From contig JARLHN010000044.1 in assembly GCA_031292255.1 (NCBI GenBank), forward strand, positions 1 through 64,000: a stretch of 64,000 nucleotides of DNA, read 5' to 3'. The number at the start of each line of letters is the position of its first letter. The stretch's first letter is position 1. The translations under genes were made by a program, and so were the position numbers. Origin of the DNA: Oryzomonas sp. Lineage in GTDB: Bacteria > Desulfobacterota > Desulfuromonadia > Geobacterales > Pseudopelobacteraceae. Positions 62,198 through 64,000 of this stretch are shown piece after piece. Under the pieces are notes generated by a model, which searched no databases, was not told the DNA's origin, and saw only the letters and a program-made list of their open reading frames with translations.

Positions 62198-62653
62198 TTA
62201 TCTTTTTTTTCGTGGATACCGACGAGCAAGGTCATCCCAATCAACCGCGTTCGGGTCCTTTACGATCAAATCCAGAACTTCGGACGGCAGCCTGTCGTAA
62301 TCGGTTCCATCATCACCAGCAACTGCGTACAGCTCAGATTCAGTCCAGAACTCCATTCCAATGCCATTGGCCTGTAGTCTTTCGATATCTTCCGGGGTAA
62401 TCAATTTTGAGTGCTCACTCGCCCATTCACCGCGCCGGCGCTGGCAAGCGAGCAATTCCCCGCCAGACAGTGTTTTGAAGAACTTCTCCACTCCGGCGTC
62501 ACCTTCGCGCCGCGCCGCATCGAGTGCCAGCATAAGTTCGTTGAAGCGCTCCGGCGTGACGGCCCTGGCTTCGACCTCTGTACGAGCCGCACGGCCACGC
62601 TGAAACTTGGATTCTGCTTCTTTTATCCGCTTATTGAGTATTGATCTACTCAC
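62198..62653 (-). CDS. Phage-type protein, unknown
   Basis: 151 aa from a GTG with AGGAGGGAGACC upstream. Starts VSRSILNKRIKEAESKFQRG; the N-terminus resembles that of the 52-aa neighbour (NRPALNKRLKEAEVK). The rest is mixed helical with acidic C-terminus and RRYPRKKR end. Function unknown. Confidence 0.65.
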   Translation of the reverse strand: MSRSILNKRIKEAESKFQRGRAARTEVEARAVTPERFNELMLALDAARREGDAGVEKFFKTLSGGELLACQRRRGEWASEHSKLITPEDIERLQANGIGMEFWTESELYAVAGDDGTDYDRLPSEVLDLIVKDPNAVDWDDLARRYPRKKR

Positions 62654-62665
62654 GGTCTCCCTCCT

Positions 62666-62824
62666 TCAGGGTAATTGCTCACCAAACAGCTTGGCAAAGG
62701 TGTCTCGTGCTTCCAACAATCGGTAAAGTTCCCTCATCCCGCCCCTTATTATGCGGGGTGCTTTATCTGTCCGGACCTTTACTTCGGCCTCTTTCAGCCG
62801 CTTGTTGAGTGCCGGCCTGTTCAT
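62666..62824 (-). CDS. 52-aa phage-type protein
   Basis: Not a long frame but well supported: ATG at 62824 overlaps the upstream stop by ATGA; reads MNRPALNKRLKEAEVKVRTD then KAPRIIRGGMRELYRLLEAR and DTFAKLFGEQLP. Its stop is followed at once by the ribosome site of the next gene. N-terminus is similar to the next gene's product, suggesting duplication. Confidence 0.7.
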   Translation of the reverse strand: MNRPALNKRLKEAEVKVRTDKAPRIIRGGMRELYRLLEARDTFAKLFGEQLP

Positions 62825-63120
62825 GATCTGCCGCCCTCAAGTTGCTTCTCGATTTCGGCAATGCGCTGCTCCAGGTCAGAATCGGCAATGACTCTGTGAA
62901 GAATAGCAAGCAAGTTGCCCAGGCGTGACGCGTCCGCCACGTTGATTTGACCGTTACGTGCCTCAGCGTACAGCCGCCCCAGCTCGGCCCGGACGTGCCC
63001 CACCTTGGTAAGCACGAACTTCCGGACCTTGACCGGGGGGGGCGTCTGCGGTTGCTTGTTTTCTGAGACTTTGCGCTTTTTTTTGCCTATCTGTGGCTTG
63101 CCATTTTGCCGGTTTTGCAT
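62821..63120 (-). CDS. Small basic phage-type protein
   Basis: 99 aa. N-terminal 35 residues are Lys/Pro/Gln-rich and disordered; residues 38-95 form two helices (VGHVRAELGRLYAEARN.. ADASRLGNLLAIL). Coupled by ATGA to the 52-aa gene. Unidentified; could be a DNA-packaging or scaffold accessory protein. Confidence 0.65.
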   Translation of the reverse strand: MQNRQNGKPQIGKKKRKVSENKQPQTPPPVKVRKFVLTKVGHVRAELGRLYAEARNGQINVADASRLGNLLAILHRVIADSDLEQRIAEIEKQLEGGRS

Positions 63121-63145
63121 ACCTTTTATCCCCTGCTTTACGATA

Positions 63146-63442
63146 TCAACCGCGGCTCTCGTCGGCCATCTCTTTGCCCGTGCGCCGTTGCTGTTTTAGG
63201 AAGGTTCTGACCTCCCTGTACAAACGTGCGTATTCGTCGAGTAACGCCCTGGCAGGGAAAAGTTCCCCGCCTTCCAGCAACTGCACGGCTTCTTCTGCAA
63301 GGGTTGATGGTGTTGCGCGAAAAACTACAAATTCCTGCGGATTTTTTTCATCGGGGAGTAGTTGTAATTCGCATCCCAGGAAACGCGCCACGGTGCCCTG
63401 TTTCACGGTGGGAAGATCTATGTGGTTAGTACATGTGCTCAT
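63146..63442 (-). CDS. Small phage-type protein
   Basis: 98 aa from ATG at 63442 with GGAGG 12 nt upstream; the listed longer frame adds a region antisense to other genes. Begins MSTCTNHIDLPTVKQGTVAR, with a C-terminal helix ARALLDEYARLYREVRTFL. Unidentified. Confidence 0.65.
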   Translation of the reverse strand: MSTCTNHIDLPTVKQGTVARFLGCELQLLPDEKNPQEFVVFRATPSTLAEEAVQLLEGGELFPARALLDEYARLYREVRTFLKQQRRTGKEMADESRG

Positions 63443-63458
63443 GGTAGTGTTGCCCTCC

Positions 63459-63713
63459 TTATGCCTGGCCTCGGGCTGCAGTTGCCCGGAACAATTCCGC
63501 ACGTAGCTGCTCGATCTGCAAAGTGGCCGTGTTTTCAACCTCCTGCCACTCCTGGAAGGCGAATGCCAGCGCAACATACGCCCGCGCTGCAACGTCGAAC
63601 GGAATCGGGGCGCTTGTGGGCTCGGCTACGGTTAATGCCTGTTTCAGCCCCTCAAGAGCTTCAGCGTGGTTGAGATATTCAGGTGTCAACGTCTGGTTGG
63701 TCATGGGTGCCAT
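63459..63713 (-). CDS. Small phage-type protein
   Basis: 84 aa from ATG at 63713, or 81 aa from the ATG at 63704. Helical, with Ala/Glu-rich segments (AEALEGLKQAL, AYVALAFAFQEWQ). First gene visible after the repeat-rich leader at 63738-63814. Unidentified. Confidence 0.6.
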   Translation of the reverse strand: MAPMTNQTLTPEYLNHAEALEGLKQALTVAEPTSAPIPFDVAARAYVALAFAFQEWQEVENTATLQIEQLRAELFRATAARGQA

Positions 63714-63737
63714 TTCTTTTTTTTGATTTTTTTACCG

Positions 63738-63814
63738 AACTATCTTCTAACTATCCTCGAACTATCCTCGAACTGCTCTATTCAGAAGTTGAATATTGAA
63801 TATTGAATGTTGAA
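63738..63814. repeat. Tandem 11-bp repeats followed by 8-bp repeats
   Basis: Four 11-bp units AACTATC(T/C)TC(T/G) (63738-63781, last unit diverged) and then TTGAATAT units of period 8 (63789-63814). Iteron-like, in the leader of the gene at 63459-63713. Regulatory or origin-like role is a guess. Confidence 0.7.
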
Positions 63815-63847
63815 AAGCTTCCGCCGTAAGAGAGAGATGAGCAAGGA

Positions 63848-64000
63848 TCAAATCTTCCGCTCCTTGCCGCTCCTACCCTTTCTACCGCCTGCGCATTTCG
63901 CCGAATAGGCACGACAGGCCGCCGTCACCTCCAGCCTGGCCAGTTCATTCCAGATCCGGCCATCACAACTCTGCAACCACCCGATTCGTGACAGTTCTTC
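63848..64000 (-). CDS. 3' end of a phage-type gene, runs off right edge
   Basis: Minus-strand frame open from the window edge to TGA at 63848, 50 residues: EELSRIGWLQSCDGRIWNEL then ARLEVTAACRAYSAKCAGGR and GRSGKERKI. Basic C-terminus. Start lies outside the window. Unidentified. Confidence 0.5.
   Translation of the reverse strand, partial: EELSRIGWLQSCDGRIWNELARLEVTAACRAYSAKCAGGRKGRSGKERKI

Noticed and set aside
58492-64000. Mu-like phage assignment
   Set aside because: No Mu-type transposase, MuF or Mor genes are seen; only tail-type and unidentified genes are in view.

Overview
The window reads as chromosomal DNA of a Geobacter/Pelobacter-like member of the Desulfuromonadales. This is inferred from gene content rather than from any rRNA: long-form HisG, paired DUF507 proteins, a TrpB2/TrpB pair, surE-pcm-rpoS, c-type cytochrome, TIGR03915/TIGR03916 repair genes, and unusually many dispersed palindromic repeats between GC-rich housekeeping genes. 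No plasmid origin, rRNA, CRISPR array or complete insertion sequence was seen.

Layout. 1-3500 holds a response regulator, a small HTH-like protein, a lipoprotein, two related small secreted proteins and a decayed DegP-type protease. 3800-15100 is mostly housekeeping: alcohol dehydrogenase, RRM protein, SDR, pseudouridine synthase, hisI and hisG (hisG bracketed by an inverted 109-bp repeat), a Slt-type transglycosylase, a DUF815 ATPase, two DUF507 proteins and a monohaem cytochrome. 15250-20900 runs hemW, nuoE, nuoF, nuoG and a zinc-ribbon membrane protein. 21000-25000 has an old-yellow-enzyme homologue, a broken DUF4160/DUF2442 pair and cobalamin genes cbiX-cbiC-cbiD. 25000-33800 runs ribH-nusB, hom, trpB2, trpF, a GT39-like membrane protein, trpB (closed by a terminator, no trpA) and pta. 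34000-43900 contains queC, an OB-fold-like secreted protein, a methyltransferase, the predicted radical-SAM DNA repair pair, a PPP phosphatase-glycerate kinase-nitroreductase operon, and a HigA antitoxin whose HigB toxin has lost its 5' part. 43900-49000 is a compact AraC-controlled redox cluster (SDR, aldo/keto reductase, cupin, carboxymuconolactone decarboxylase-like, flavoprotein) that looks acquired. 49000-56000 returns to housekeeping: rRNA methyltransferase, quinone oxidoreductase, surE-pcm-rpoS, apt.

A tRNA-Arg (CCT) at 56083-56159 marks the left boundary of a probable prophage that runs off the right edge: an AT-rich cargo gene, a small regulatory operon with a strong minus-strand promoter, and tail/morphogenesis genes including a tape-measure protein split by a reading-frame change at an A6 run.

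The most striking feature is the repeat ecology. At least five families occur between genes. One palindromic family has also entered two coding sequences in frame (nuoG and glycerate kinase), and the nuoG copy carries a second 18-bp module nested inside the first. No obviously new multi-gene defence or biosynthetic system was found; the best candidates for under-described biology are the coding repeats, the MITE-like 162-bp element, the radical-SAM repair pair and the AraC redox cluster.
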